Positions 26,721 to 35,654 of a stretch of DNA of 64,000 nucleotides are shown piece by piece. The stretch covers positions 5,332,001 through 5,396,000 of the forward strand of contig AP025576.1 in the NCBI GenBank assembly GCA_022845955.1. The letters are read 5' to 3'. Origin of the DNA: Lachnospiraceae bacterium. Its GTDB lineage: Bacteria; Bacillota; Clostridia; Lachnospirales; Lachnospiraceae. Under the pieces are notes generated by a model. The model saw only the letters and a list, made by a program, of their open reading frames with translations. It searched no databases and was not told where the DNA came from. The stretch's first letter is position 1. Every line of letters starts with the position of its first letter. Made by a program: the position numbers and the translations under genes.

Positions 26721-27059
26721 TCATCCCCTTATTTTATATTTGGCAAATGCCTTTTCTGCATCCAGATGCACCTCTTTAAAAAACAAAACGAGCCAGAGAA
26801 TATAAGCCCCCGCTGCAAAAAGACCGGACAGAAACCAGGAACCAACTGCTCCGGCCAGCATAATGACGGACCAAAGGGCAAACTGATTCCGGCAGTCCTT
26901 TGCCATTCTCTTTTTATCATATTTTTCCTGTTCATGCCTGGGAAGGGTATTAAAACCACTTACCAGCCTGGCGGATTTCTCCTTTAACATGCCAAATACC
27001 AGAGATAACACGGCAAAACAGGGCACTAAGACAATACACATATGAAATCCGATACGCAT
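26721..27059 (-). CDS. DUF3784-type small membrane protein
   Basis: A 112-residue protein beginning MRIGFHMCIVLVPCFAVLSL at ATG 27059 after AAGGAGG. It has three hydrophobic helices and the hallmark SGFNTLPRHEQEKYDKKRMAKD after the first one, as in DUF3784. Function is unknown. It lies between the lipoprotein gene and the HIT gene. Confidence 0.82.
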   Translation of the reverse strand: MRIGFHMCIVLVPCFAVLSLVFGMLKEKSARLVSGFNTLPRHEQEKYDKKRMAKDCRNQFALWSVIMLAGAVGSWFLSGLFAAGAYILWLVLFFKEVHLDAEKAFAKYKIRG

Positions 27060-27082
27060 TCGTTTCCTCCTTATCATGAACT

Positions 27083-27637
27083 TCATCCGTTCGTTTTAAA
27101 ATTAACCACCTCAGCTTTCCCATAAGCATCAAATATCTTTTCAAATTGGGAAGCATCCGTTGCTACCTGTTCTCCATCCTCCGCATCCAAATACATATAG
27201 GAAGCATTTCCGTCCTCATCAAAGTTTTCATTTACAGACTCCACAGCGATCAGCTGTTTCTGATTCTCATCCATGGAATACCGAGCCACAAAATGACCTC
27301 CCGCGGCATACAGCCCATTGTCATCATAGCGTACAGGATATGCCGTTCCCAGCGATTCCAGAGTCCCGATTTCCTGTACCTTTCCATCCCACGCAGAATA
27401 AACTCTGCAGGTTAACGCCGCCTCCGTCTCCTCATCATAGCTATACGTTCCTTCAGCTACCAGCAAAAGGGGCAGTCCGCCCTCCGGCCTCTCCACATAA
27501 GCATAGGACTCGCCTTCCGCCATTCCTTCTATAACAGAAGAATAAACCTTCTCCGGCTTTTCTTTTCCACATCCCGCCAAACCCAGCATACCAAACACCA
27601 AAATACTAATTACCATCATTTTATATCGCCCCAACAC
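27083..27637 (-). CDS. Putative lipoprotein of unknown function
   Basis: A GTG at 27637, 6 nt after AGGAGG, gives a 184-residue protein with a lipoprotein signal ending in LGLAGC (Cys about residue 23). The mature part is acidic and beta-rich, with repeats of short strands (PLLLVAEGTYSYDEETEAAL; YAAGGHFVARYSMDENQKQL). That suggests a small anchored sensor or carrier. No family is recognised. The first frame codons upstream of the GTG lack a ribosome binding site. Confidence 0.78.
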   Translation of the reverse strand: MLGRYKMMVISILVFGMLGLAGCGKEKPEKVYSSVIEGMAEGESYAYVERPEGGLPLLLVAEGTYSYDEETEAALTCRVYSAWDGKVQEIGTLESLGTAYPVRYDDNGLYAAGGHFVARYSMDENQKQLIAVESVNENFDEDGNASYMYLDAEDGEQVATDASQFEKIFDAYGKAEVVNFKTNG

Positions 27638-27691
27638 ACCGTTCCTCCTTTTGCACGCTTCCAAATCTTCTGTTTCTTCATCCTGCGGCTG

Positions 27692-28534
27692 CTATTTTCT
27701 ACCCAAAGCACATATCGTATCTTCTTTGCCGGTGTATTCTTTTCCTGCCGCATCATCATAAAAATCCGGTTTCGGAAAACCGGCTTCTTTTAATTCCTCT
27801 TCCAGCATTTCTCTGGAATACACCTGGTTCCATACATTATAGCACTGACAATCCTGCCCGGTAACCACCACGTATTGCTCCAGCGTGTTACGCGTAGCCG
27901 GATAAATGCGATTTCTCTGAATAACCGCATACGGTTCTCCGGCCCAAAATCCGCCGTCCTAATAACCGACGCTATCCTTTTCCTCAAACGCACGCAGAAA
28001 TCCATCCGCCCATCCGTCCAGAATCAAAATACCGCCTGCTTTCAGGGCCTGCCTGCATTTCTTTAATAATACTGCCCTGTCCTCCGGCGCAAGCACTCCG
28101 TAATCACAATAAATCAAAATAATAATGTCGAATTCCTCCCGGAAATCCATTTCCAGATAATTCTGGTAAAGGTACCGGATATTCAGCCGTTTCTCCGCCG
28201 CCTGTTCCTGCGCATATCGTATGGAGCGCCTGGAAAAATCAATTCCGGTCACGTCAAATCCCTTTTCCGCAAGCTGCTGCGCATAAATGCCGGGGCCGCA
28301 GCCCAAATCCAGCAGTGTTTTCCCTTCCCCGCCGTTACAGCAGGCCGTTATCCAGTCCACAGATTTCCTGACAAAATCCATTTTTCTGGTTGCACCATCC
28401 TCATTCGGATTTATATGTGCCTCCAGCATATACTTTGATATATGTTCGTCATCCCAGAAAGCGGATGTGCTTTTTTCGTATACCTTCGGTGTTTCTTTTA
28501 TAAAATGGAGAAAAATTTCATTTGTATTATTCAT
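27692..28534 (-). pseudogene. Class I SAM methyltransferase gene interrupted by an in-frame TAG
   Basis: From ATG 28534 (AAGGAG 7 nt upstream) the frame encodes a SAM-dependent methyltransferase with LLDLGCGPGIYAQQLAEKG and a partner TGIDFSRRSI. A TAG stop at 27961-27959 follows EEKDSVGY. After the TAG the same frame runs on for 88 sense codons to a TAG at 27692. It encodes DGGFWAGEPYAVIQRNRIYP then EQYVVVTGQDCQCYNVW, the usual C-terminal half of this family. A single base change would restore a gene of about 280 residues. It could be a recent nonsense mutation, a sequencing error or a read-through product. Confidence 0.85.
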
Positions 28535-28563
28535 TCCCATACTCCTTATTCTTCAGGCGCGGG

Positions 28564-29061
28564 TTATCCGGGCATCTTACCGCCTTTTTCCGGACAGCAG
28601 GCCAGATGTTTTGCCAGGAAAAGACAGGGGTTTGCCTCATCCCACAGAAGGGGAAAAACCTCCAGGGGGATAAATCCCATTTTTCCGTAGAACCTCCTGG
28701 TCCGTTCATAGGGTTCAAAATTTACGGAACCATCCAGTGTTTTTACAGTCAGATACACCATCCCCTCCTGACGGCAGAACTGTACCGCACGTTCTATCAA
28801 TGCCGTACCGATACCCATTCTGTGGTATTCGCCCAGAACTCCCATAACACATACCTCTGCCGTGAATGGATTGTGCACCTTGACTGCCAGAAAACCAACC
28901 GGATTTTCGTCCGCATATGCGGCATAAAAGGGCAATTCCCCAACCATGCCGATGTACTCTGCCGTGGAAGATTCGATACCGAACCAGTCCGGCAGTTTAT
29001 GTAAAATCCTATCGCAGATCTTCGATTTTATCTCTCGCTCCGTTACTTCCCTTATCTCCAT
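28564..29061 (-). CDS. GNAT-family N-acetyltransferase
   Basis: A 165-residue acetyltransferase starting MEIREVTEREIKSKICDRIL at ATG 29061, 9 nt after GAGAGG. A TTG further upstream is less likely. The acetyl-CoA loop LGEYHRMGIGTALIERAV and RTRRFYGKMGFIPLEVF fit the family. The subgroup has a start-proximal helix pair (LPDWFGIESS) seen in amino-group acetyltransferases of broad type. It is the rightmost member of the GNAT-rich island. Confidence 0.88.
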   Translation of the reverse strand: MEIREVTEREIKSKICDRILHKLPDWFGIESSTAEYIGMVGELPFYAAYADENPVGFLAVKVHNPFTAEVCVMGVLGEYHRMGIGTALIERAVQFCRQEGMVYLTVKTLDGSVNFEPYERTRRFYGKMGFIPLEVFPLLWDEANPCLFLAKHLACCPEKGGKMPG

Positions 29062-29254
29062 AACATGATCCCTCTCTGTCAAGCTCCCTTTCTCCTGCTT
29101 TCTGTAACTTTTCGTAACTGTGAAAGGGCTGAACCGTTGCAGCTTTTCATAATTATACTATTTCCCTCTGCTAATCACAATCAATTTCTTCAGACAGCAC
29201 CCTTCTCCTTCCCAACGCAAACAAATCATGTAATAGCAGTATCTTCACTATCCG

Positions 29255-29281
29255 TGCAGTGAATGCACCGACCTGCTGAAC
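29255..29281 (+). repeat. Partial copy of the dispersed repeat
   Basis: TGCAGTGAATGCACCGACCTG followed by CTGAACA matches the right end of the 19235-19366 element; the final GTTAC is lost. The hairpin is GTGCA-GTGAA-TGCAC, different in sequence from the other copies but still paired. It lies in the 340-bp gap between prfA and the GNAT gene, which otherwise holds only a terminator. Confidence 0.65.
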
Positions 29282-29301
29282 ATCTGTCAAATAATCACAA
29301 C

Positions 29302-29352
29302 AAAAAGTGCCCGGCATCGGCCAACAAAACCAATCCCGGACACTACTTTTTT
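29302..29352 (-). terminator. Intrinsic terminator after prfA
   Basis: Minus-strand arms GTGTCCGGG and CCGGGCAC enclose a long loop and are followed by TTTTT (arms at 29332-29345 and 29305-29314). It lies about 50 nt downstream of the prfA stop and marks the end of the DUF1385-prmC-prfA unit. Confidence 0.75.
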
Positions 29353-29402
29353 CTTCTCATCTTTTCTTATCACAACCCATGCAACTACCGGGAATCTTTC
29401 CC

Positions 29403-30476
29403 CTAACCTTCATTCATCTTCGCCAGCTTCGCTGCCTGGTCTGCCGCAATCAGGCTGTCGAGGAGTTCATCAATATCACCGTTCATAATATCGTCAATCT
29501 TATAAAGCGTGAGCTTAATCCGGTGATCCGTAACACGCCCCTGGGGAAAATTGTAGGTACGGATTTTCTCCGAACGATCTCCGGTGCCGATCTGGCTCCT
29601 TCTCAGTTCGGCTTCCGCATCGTGGGCCTTCTGCTGTTCGATATCGTACAGCTTGGCACGGAGCAGGGCAAACGCCTTCGCCTTGTTCTGCATCTGGGAT
29701 TTTTCCGTCTGGCTGTATACGACAATCCCTGTGGGGTAATGGGTCAGACGAACCGCGGAGTCCGTGGTGTTAACGCACTGGCCGCCGTTTCCAGAAGCAC
29801 GCATAACGTCAATCCGAATGTCCTTATCATCGATAACCACGTCCACATCCTCCACCTCGGGCATAACCGCCACGGTAATGGTAGAGGTATGGATACGGCC
29901 CCCGGATTCGGTTTCCGGCACACGCTGTACCCGGTGAACCCCGCTTTCATATTTCAGCCGGGAATACGCACCTTTCCCATTTATCATGAAGCTTACTTCC
30001 TTCATGCCGCCGATGCCGATTTCGTCTGCGCCCACCAGCTCCACCTTCCAACGATTACGTTCCGCATACTTCACATACAGACGGTACATTTCCGCCGCAA
30101 ACAGAGCCGCCTCATCCCCGCCTGCCCCCGCACGGATTTCCACAACAACGTTTTTTTCATCATTGGGATCCTGGGGAAGCAGCAGGATTTTCATTTCCTG
30201 CTCCAGCTCCTGGATACGTTTCTTTGCCTCTGCATGCTCTTCCTTGAGCAGCTCTCGCATTTCCTCATCGGATTCGGACTCCAGCATCATCAGGCTGTCC
30301 TCCGCATCCTGTTTCACTTTTCTGTATTCTTTATAAGCCTCCACAAGAGGGGTCAGATCGCTTTGTTCCTTCATAAGGGAACGGAAACGCTCCTGGTTCG
30401 CCGTTACAGAAGGCTCATTCAGTTCATTCATAATTTCTTCATAGCGCCGAAGCAAGTCTTCCAGCCTGTCAAACAT
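29403..30476 (-). CDS. prfA: Peptide chain release factor 1
   Basis: A 357-residue class-I release factor. The codon-recognition loop is VQRVPETESGGRIHTST (P-E-T, the RF1-type P-x-T). The peptidyl-hydrolysis loop ASGNGGQCVNTTDSAV holds the universal GGQ. It recognises UAA and UAG and frees the nascent chain on the ribosome. It follows prmC, whose product methylates the GGQ glutamine. AAGGAAGG precedes the ATG. Confidence 0.98.
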   Translation of the reverse strand: MFDRLEDLLRRYEEIMNELNEPSVTANQERFRSLMKEQSDLTPLVEAYKEYRKVKQDAEDSLMMLESESDEEMRELLKEEHAEAKKRIQELEQEMKILLLPQDPNDEKNVVVEIRAGAGGDEAALFAAEMYRLYVKYAERNRWKVELVGADEIGIGGMKEVSFMINGKGAYSRLKYESGVHRVQRVPETESGGRIHTSTITVAVMPEVEDVDVVIDDKDIRIDVMRASGNGGQCVNTTDSAVRLTHYPTGIVVYSQTEKSQMQNKAKAFALLRAKLYDIEQQKAHDAEAELRRSQIGTGDRSEKIRTYNFPQGRVTDHRIKLTLYKIDDIMNGDIDELLDSLIAADQAAKLAKMNEG

Positions 30477-30523
30477 AATTTATCATTCCTTCCTTAATAT
30501 GGCTGCCCCGATCGCAGCCGGTG

Positions 30524-31357
30524 TTATTCATACCACAATCCGGAAACCACACGGTCCAGCCCGGCAAAATCCTTTATCACCTTAACCTGGGAAAACCCGT
30601 GTTTTTCCATCAATCCCTTTACGGCCTCTCCCTGATCATACCCTATTTCAAAATACAGGCCGCCTCCCCTTACCAGGTGCTTTCCGCAGCCTTCCAGTAT
30701 TTTCCGGTAAAAAACCAGGCCGTCCTCCCCGCCGTCCAGCGCGGAAAGCGGCTCATGCAGCCGTACCTCATCCATCAGGCCGCCGATAACCCCTGTCTGT
30801 ATATAAGGCGGATTGGATACTATAATATCATATTTATCCTCTATTTTATCAAATAAATCACTGCATAGAAAACAGGCCTGTATTCCCAGCCTGCGCGCAT
30901 TCTCTCGGGCAACAGCCAGCGCTTCCCGTGAAAGGTCGGCCCCTGTCCCCAGACAGTCATTGGAATAATGAAGGAGACTGAGCAAAATGCAGCCGGAACC
31001 GGTGCACATATCCAGAATCCTGCTCCCGTCCGTCATTTCACGCATTACTTCTTCCACAAGGATTTCCGTATCCTGTCTTGGTATCAGCACATGTTCGTTT
31101 ACCAGAAAGGTAAGGCCCATAAATTCCTGCTCACCGGTAAGATGCTGCAAAGGAATGTGCTGTGCACGTTTTTGGATCCAGTCCTGATATTTGCTTTCCT
31201 CTTCCCGGGAAAGCGGTCTTTCTCCATGAACCAGCAGGATATTCCTGTCTGTACCGCATATCGTTTCCAATAAAAGCCTGGCATCCCAATCGGCTTCCTG
31301 TATCCCTGCCGCCTCCAGAATCCGCCTTCCCCAATCATAGCTGTCTTTGTAATTCAT
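30524..31357 (-). CDS. prmC: Release-factor glutamine N5-methyltransferase
   Basis: A 277-residue SAM-dependent methyltransferase. It has an N-terminal helical domain (EWDARLLLE-type segment), the SAM-binding ILDMCTGSGCILLSL and the catalytic NPPY in IIVSNPPYIQTGVIG. It modifies the glutamine of the GGQ loop of RF1/RF2. The ATG overlaps the stop of the DUF1385 gene (ATGA), and prfA follows 47 nt later, the standard Firmicutes order. Confidence 0.97.
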   Translation of the reverse strand: MNYKDSYDWGRRILEAAGIQEADWDARLLLETICGTDRNILLVHGERPLSREEESKYQDWIQKRAQHIPLQHLTGEQEFMGLTFLVNEHVLIPRQDTEILVEEVMREMTDGSRILDMCTGSGCILLSLLHYSNDCLGTGADLSREALAVARENARRLGIQACFLCSDLFDKIEDKYDIIVSNPPYIQTGVIGGLMDEVRLHEPLSALDGGEDGLVFYRKILEGCGKHLVRGGGLYFEIGYDQGEAVKGLMEKHGFSQVKVIKDFAGLDRVVSGLWYE

Positions 31358-32418
31358 TGCAGCACAGGCTCCCCTGCTTCCGCTTCCGTACCTGCGGCAC
31401 CGGGTTCTGCCGGGTTTTCTTCCTGATCCCTTTCTTCCTGTCCGTCATCCTCCAGCCAGGAATCATCAACCTCATATCCGAATTCTTCTTTCAGGTAAGC
31501 TTTCCAGTCGAAAACCGCCTCCACAGAAGCAATCGCCACCTCTACCATGCTTTCGTCCGGTTCCCTGGTTGTCAGCTTCTGAAGCCACATGCCCGGCTTG
31601 GAAATCAGATTGATAAACAGGTTGTCGCTTCTTCCCGCAAGCCGGATGATTTCATAAGAAATTCCTGCAATAACCGGAATCAAAAGAATACGTACCACCA
31701 GCCTGAGCGCCGGATTTTCCACCCGGATAAACATAAACAGAATGATACTGATCAGCATTACAAATAACAGGAAGCTCGTTCCGCATCGTTTATGGAGGCG
31801 GGAGCTTCTCATGGCGTCTTTCACCGTCAGAGGCCGCCCCTTTTCCAGGCAGTTGATGCATTTATGCTCCGCGCCGTGGTATTGGTACACACGCCTGATA
31901 TCCTTCATAGAAGCAATAAGAGCCACATATGCCAGAAAAATAGCCAGACGGACAATACCCTCCAGAATAGCCAGAAGGGAGGCATTTCTGATATAGGAAT
32001 GGAACAGAAGGCTGATTCCGTAAGGAAGAGCAATAAAAATAGCCACCGCAAGGACAATGGAAAATGCTACCGTAAGGCCCATCAAAAGCTTTTCTCCGTT
32101 TCCTTTGGACACTTTATCCAGCACCTTATCCGTTTTCGTCTCCTGCGCATCCTCCTCTTCATAGAAGCTGGCGGAATAAGTCAGCGTCTGCATTCCCAGG
32201 ACAAGGGAATCTATAAAGTTAAAAACCCCTCTGATAAAAGGCAGCTTTGTCAGCCTGCTGCCGGACAGAGCTCCGGTATATTTTTCTTTTTTGACTTCTA
32301 TATTTCCATCCGGCTTTCTTACTGATACGGCATACTCGTCTTTGTTTTTCATCATGACACCTTCCAGTACGGCCTGTCCGCCGATTCCGGAATAATGTCC
32401 GCCGTTCTTTTTACTCAT
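31354..32418 (-). CDS. DUF1385 membrane protein
   Basis: A 354-residue protein with the DUF1385 start GIGGQAVLEGVMMKN and several hydrophobic helices (about 115-140, 160-185, 215-240). The conserved YQYHGAEHKCINCLEKG follows. The C-terminal tail is acidic and proline/glutamate rich. Function is unknown, although the gene is conserved beside rpmE, prmC and prfA in Clostridia. AGGAGGG lies before the ATG. Confidence 0.93.
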   Translation of the reverse strand: MSKKNGGHYSGIGGQAVLEGVMMKNKDEYAVSVRKPDGNIEVKKEKYTGALSGSRLTKLPFIRGVFNFIDSLVLGMQTLTYSASFYEEEDAQETKTDKVLDKVSKGNGEKLLMGLTVAFSIVLAVAIFIALPYGISLLFHSYIRNASLLAILEGIVRLAIFLAYVALIASMKDIRRVYQYHGAEHKCINCLEKGRPLTVKDAMRSSRLHKRCGTSFLLFVMLISIILFMFIRVENPALRLVVRILLIPVIAGISYEIIRLAGRSDNLFINLISKPGMWLQKLTTREPDESMVEVAIASVEAVFDWKAYLKEEFGYEVDDSWLEDDGQEERDQEENPAEPGAAGTEAEAGEPVLQ

Positions 32419-32456
32419 ATATGACCCTCCTGTCTGCGGTCTGAAGTATGAAAAAG

Positions 32457-32484
32457 AAGGTTGAGATTAATTAACCTCAACCTT
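32457..32484 (-). terminator. Intrinsic terminator after rpmE
   Basis: Minus-strand arms AAGGTTGAG / CTCAACCTT enclose a 10-nt loop, then a T-rich tail (CTTTTT). It separates the ribosomal protein gene from DUF1385-prmC-prfA, possibly only partly. Confidence 0.85.
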
Positions 32485-32498
32485 TCTTGCAGCTCTTA

Positions 32499-32702
32499 TT
32501 AGTTTTCCACACCATACTTCTTATTGAACTTATCAATACGTCCGCGAGCCTGAGCAGCCTTCTGCTGGCCTGTGTAGAATGAATGGCACTTGGAGCATAC
32601 TTCCACGTGAATTTCGGGTTTCGTGGAACCTGTTACGAATGTGTTTCCGCAGTTGCAGGTTACAGTTGCCTGGTAAAACGCAGGATGGAGTCCTTCTTTC
32701 AT
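32499..32702 (-). CDS. rpmE: 50S ribosomal protein L31
   Basis: A 67-residue protein, the normal length, starting MKEGLHPAFYQATVTCNCGN at ATG 32702 after AGAGG. The CNCG and CSKCH motifs make this the zinc-binding L31 type. That form can act as a zinc store and is replaced by the Cys-free paralogue under zinc limitation. The frame extends three codons to a GTG, but ATG is the family start. It has its own promoter (32803-32831) and terminator. Confidence 0.97.
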   Translation of the reverse strand: MKEGLHPAFYQATVTCNCGNTFVTGSTKPEIHVEVCSKCHSFYTGQQKAAQARGRIDKFNKKYGVEN

Positions 32703-32802
32703 GATTTTCACCTCTTCTATTTTCTTGTTCCCATTATTATTTCGTTCTCATCCACTTGCCTTTCGGCTGCCGGTTACAGTTATATCTATAAACAGCTTTT
32801 TA

Positions 32803-32831
32803 ATTGTAGCATAGCTTTTCCTTCAATGCAA
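32803..32831 (-). promoter_or_regulatory. Sigma-A promoter of rpmE
   Basis: Minus-strand TTGCAT (32831-32826), a 17-nt spacer and TACAAT (32808-32803) lie about 100 nt upstream of rpmE and just beyond the rho stop. The leader of roughly 95 nt is long enough for regulation by L31, but no clear binding structure is apparent. Confidence 0.7.
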
Positions 32832-32879
32832 GTGGTAAATCCGCTGATTTATCAAGATTTTACGGTTTATAACAGGGAA

Positions 32880-34733
32880 TCAGATAAATTTCATTTTTTT
32901 GACAAGATTCACGAAATCGACGTTATTTTTTGTCCGTGCGAACATATCCAGTATCTTATCCACCGCGTCCTCCGGCCTCAGGCTGTTAAGCGCTTTACGC
33001 AGAATACCGATAGCCTCCAGCTCCTCCGGCGTAAGAAGAAGATCTTCCCTTCTGGTGCCCGATTTGGGAATATCGATGGCAGGGAACACTCTTCTTTCGG
33101 AAAGCTTCCTGTCCAGCACGATTTCCATATTGCCGGTTCCTTTGAATTCTTCGTAAATAACATCGTCCATCTTGCTTCCGGTATCCACAAGAGCCGTGGC
33201 AAGTATGGTAAGGCTGCCGCCTTCCCGCATATTTCTTGCCGCACCGAAAAAGCGCTTGGGCATATGCAGCGCCGCCGGATCCAGACCGCCGGACAACGTT
33301 CTTCCGCTGGGCGGGATTACCAGGTTATAAGCTCTTGTCAGACGGGTGATGCTGTCAAGCAGGATGATGACGTCCTTCTTGTGCTCTACCAGTCGCTTTG
33401 CCCTTTCAATAACCATTTCGGATACTCTCTTATGATGCTCCGGCAATTCGTCAAAGGTGGAATATATAACCTCAACATTAGGCCCTTCTATGGCTTCCCT
33501 GAAATCGGTCACTTCTTCCGGCCGTTCGTCAATCAGAAGGATAATCAGATGCATGTCCGGATTATTTACTTTAACGGACTGCGCCACCTGCTTTAACAGA
33601 GTCGTCTTTCCTGCCTTGGGGGGAGATACAATCATACCTCTCTGTCCCTTGCCGACAGGGCTCATGAGATCCATAATGCGCATTGCCACGGAAGAACGGG
33701 ACATTTCAAGACGCACCCTTTCTTCCGGGAAAATAGGGGTCATGTCCTCGAAATTTTGTCTCCTGGCCGCCACATCAGGGGCATAGCCGTTAATGGATTT
33801 CACATACAGAAGAGCGCTGAATTTCTCATTCTGTGTCTTTATCCGGGTATTTCCTACTACAATATCTCCTGTTTTCAGTCCAAATCTGCGGATCTGGCTG
33901 GGTGCCACATAAACATCGTTTTCACCCGGAAGATAATTGGCGCAGCGGATAAATCCGTATCCGTCGGGCATAACCTCCAGGATTCCGTTCGCGGCGATCC
34001 CGCTGTCCAGATCCGACGGAAACTTTTCATCCTCCGTTATGGACGGAACCGGGATTTCTGCCTGGCTGTTATCCGTTCTTTCCGCCGCTGTATTCCGGTT
34101 TTCCGTCCTGGCAGCATTCGCGGGACGCTCTGTAAAGGAAGGCCGCTCCCCGCCCTGGGCTGCCGGTGTATTCTGTCTGCCGTCATTATTGATGATAATG
34201 CTTCTCTGGTTCCCGCCAGGCCTGTTATCCCCGTTTTTACGGTTTCCGTTGTCCCTGCGTACCGGCTTCCGATCCATATTATTGCGGTTCTGGGGAACAG
34301 ACTGCGTCGCGGTCTGGGAAACCGATGATGCGGAACCCTGGGACTCCGCCCTGGGGGCTGTCCGGGGTGCTGCTGCAGGCTGAGACGGCACGGGTGATTT
34401 TTCCACAGCCGGCTGTTCCTGTGCTTTCGCATTCTCAGCAGGTTCCGCTTTCTTTCCCTCCGCAGCCTTTGTGTCCGCAGTCTTTACGTCCGCGGCCTTT
34501 CCTCTGGTGCTTTTTTTCGATTCATTGGCGGTCTTGGGCTTTACCGCCGTTTCTTCCTTTGTCTCTGCACCGGGCGCAGCCGCCTGGTCCTTTCCTTCCT
34601 TTTCATCCAGAGCTACCATAGCTTCTATAATATCCGCTTTTTTCATTCCGGATGTTCCTTTAATTCCGCGCGTTTTGGCAATCTCCTTCAAATCTGCCAA
34701 AGCCAGAGACTGATACTTTTCTCTCATACCCAT
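32880..34733 (-). CDS. rho: Transcription termination factor Rho with long disordered insertion
   Basis: A 617-residue Rho from ATG 34733 after GGAGG. Order: Rho_N helix (LADLKEIAKTRGIKG, 1-45); an insertion of about 200 residues rich in Ala, Lys, Glu, then Asn, Arg, Gly (RDNGNRKNGDNRPGGNQRS); a cold-shock RNA-binding domain (GILEVMPDGYGFIR); and the ATPase ring domain with IVSPPKAGKTTLLKQ, LLIDERPEEVTD and the R-loop region. E. coli Rho is 419 residues. Long tails of this kind occur in gut bacteria and, in Bacteroides, have been reported to drive condensate formation, so a similar role is possible here. rpmE follows. Confidence 0.97.
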   Translation of the reverse strand: MGMREKYQSLALADLKEIAKTRGIKGTSGMKKADIIEAMVALDEKEGKDQAAAPGAETKEETAVKPKTANESKKSTRGKAADVKTADTKAAEGKKAEPAENAKAQEQPAVEKSPVPSQPAAAPRTAPRAESQGSASSVSQTATQSVPQNRNNMDRKPVRRDNGNRKNGDNRPGGNQRSIIINNDGRQNTPAAQGGERPSFTERPANAARTENRNTAAERTDNSQAEIPVPSITEDEKFPSDLDSGIAANGILEVMPDGYGFIRCANYLPGENDVYVAPSQIRRFGLKTGDIVVGNTRIKTQNEKFSALLYVKSINGYAPDVAARRQNFEDMTPIFPEERVRLEMSRSSVAMRIMDLMSPVGKGQRGMIVSPPKAGKTTLLKQVAQSVKVNNPDMHLIILLIDERPEEVTDFREAIEGPNVEVIYSTFDELPEHHKRVSEMVIERAKRLVEHKKDVIILLDSITRLTRAYNLVIPPSGRTLSGGLDPAALHMPKRFFGAARNMREGGSLTILATALVDTGSKMDDVIYEEFKGTGNMEIVLDRKLSERRVFPAIDIPKSGTRREDLLLTPEELEAIGILRKALNSLRPEDAVDKILDMFARTKNNVDFVNLVKKMKFI

Positions 34734-35052
34734 ACCTTTCCTCCGTACCAAACGTACATAAAGTTACTAAAATACATACAATAATGCAAACAACAAATCT
34801 GCTACAATACCGCCCATATAAACAGGTAGGCTTCCTGCCGCTATCTTCTGTCTGTTATTCATTTCTTGTTATCAGGGAAAAATTAAATGACACCAGGCTG
34901 TTCCGCCGTTGTTCCGGCACGAAAGCCAGCGCTCCATGTCTGTCTACTGGCTCCGCCATCCAACAGGATACGTAACGCCAACAAGATATGTATTGGATAC
35001 GATACTACAAAATTGTTATCTTTATGTGACCACATTATACAACACTATAGAA
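34734..35052. other. Non-coding stretch upstream of rho
   Basis: About 320 bases upstream of rho. I see no gene with a credible start and ribosome binding site; the short frames here are unlike any protein. A weak promoter candidate for rho (TTGTTT, 17 nt, TTAGTA on the minus strand) lies within about 60 nt of its start. Confidence 0.4.
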
Positions 35053-35084
35053 AAAATAGGAAGCCTTTTTTTTAAAAAGCTTCC
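35053..35084 (-). terminator. Intrinsic terminator after the pilin-like gene
   Basis: Minus-strand arms GGAAGC and GCTTCC enclose an A/T run that can extend the stem, with ATTTTTT downstream. It lies about 105 nt after the pilin-like stop. Confidence 0.7.
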
Positions 35085-35189
35085 TTCTTCAAACATTTTT
35101 ACGTTGTGATATAACATAAAACAAGAGTTCTCTATTCTTATCCCCTTTTTCTTATTACCAAAAATGATTGTCTGGTGCAAAGCCGCTGT

Positions 35190-35654
35190 TTACTCCGATA
35201 AAATCCCCCACTCCACCTGTTCTTTACCCATATCATACTTATAATTATACAGAGTTTTTTTATCATACTGATAATTGAAGGTGATAACCGGATGAAGTCT
35301 GTCAGTACAGGATATGAGAATAGCTGTTATTTTATCAAACATTTCCGGTTCCATGTAACGCTCCAGCACCGTCTTATAATTGGTATCCACCTCTTCCTGC
35401 CCCCAGCCAAGACGCTGTGAATAAACGATCTGGCCCTGTTTTATTTCATAATTCGCATAAAGTTCTATGTATGCGCTCGTGAGGGCAGTTGCGGCAGAAC
35501 GTAAATCAAGTTCCGCCTGCCTGCTTTTGGCCCTGTTTATGTACTTAAATAAGCTGGGAAGTACAATAGCTACCAAAATGCCCACAATTACAAGGACAAC
35601 AATCATCTCAACCAGGGTAACCCCTTCCTTCCCTTTTCTTTTATCCTTTCTCAT
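35190..35654 (-). CDS. Type IV pilin-like protein with prepilin signal
   Basis: A 154-residue protein starting at ATG 35654, 9 nt after GGAGGGG. A basic leader MRKDKRKGKEG is followed by VTLVEMIVVLVIVGILVAIV, the class-III prepilin signal. Cleavage would fall after the Gly, and Glu is at mature position 5. The soluble part (AKSRQAELDLRSAATALTSAY) is that of a pseudopilin or minor pilin. It would need a prepilin peptidase and an assembly ATPase, neither of which lies in this window. It is solitary and may be a competence- or ComG-like orphan. Confidence 0.85.
   Translation of the reverse strand: MRKDKRKGKEGVTLVEMIVVLVIVGILVAIVLPSLFKYINRAKSRQAELDLRSAATALTSAYIELYANYEIKQGQIVYSQRLGWGQEEVDTNYKTVLERYMEPEMFDKITAILISCTDRLHPVITFNYQYDKKTLYNYKYDMGKEQVEWGILSE

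Noticed and set aside
29307..30497. A 396-codon open frame on the plus strand
   Set aside because: It is antisense to prfA, lacks a ribosome binding site, and its His/Leu/Phe-rich translation matches no family; the prfA frame has unmistakable motifs.
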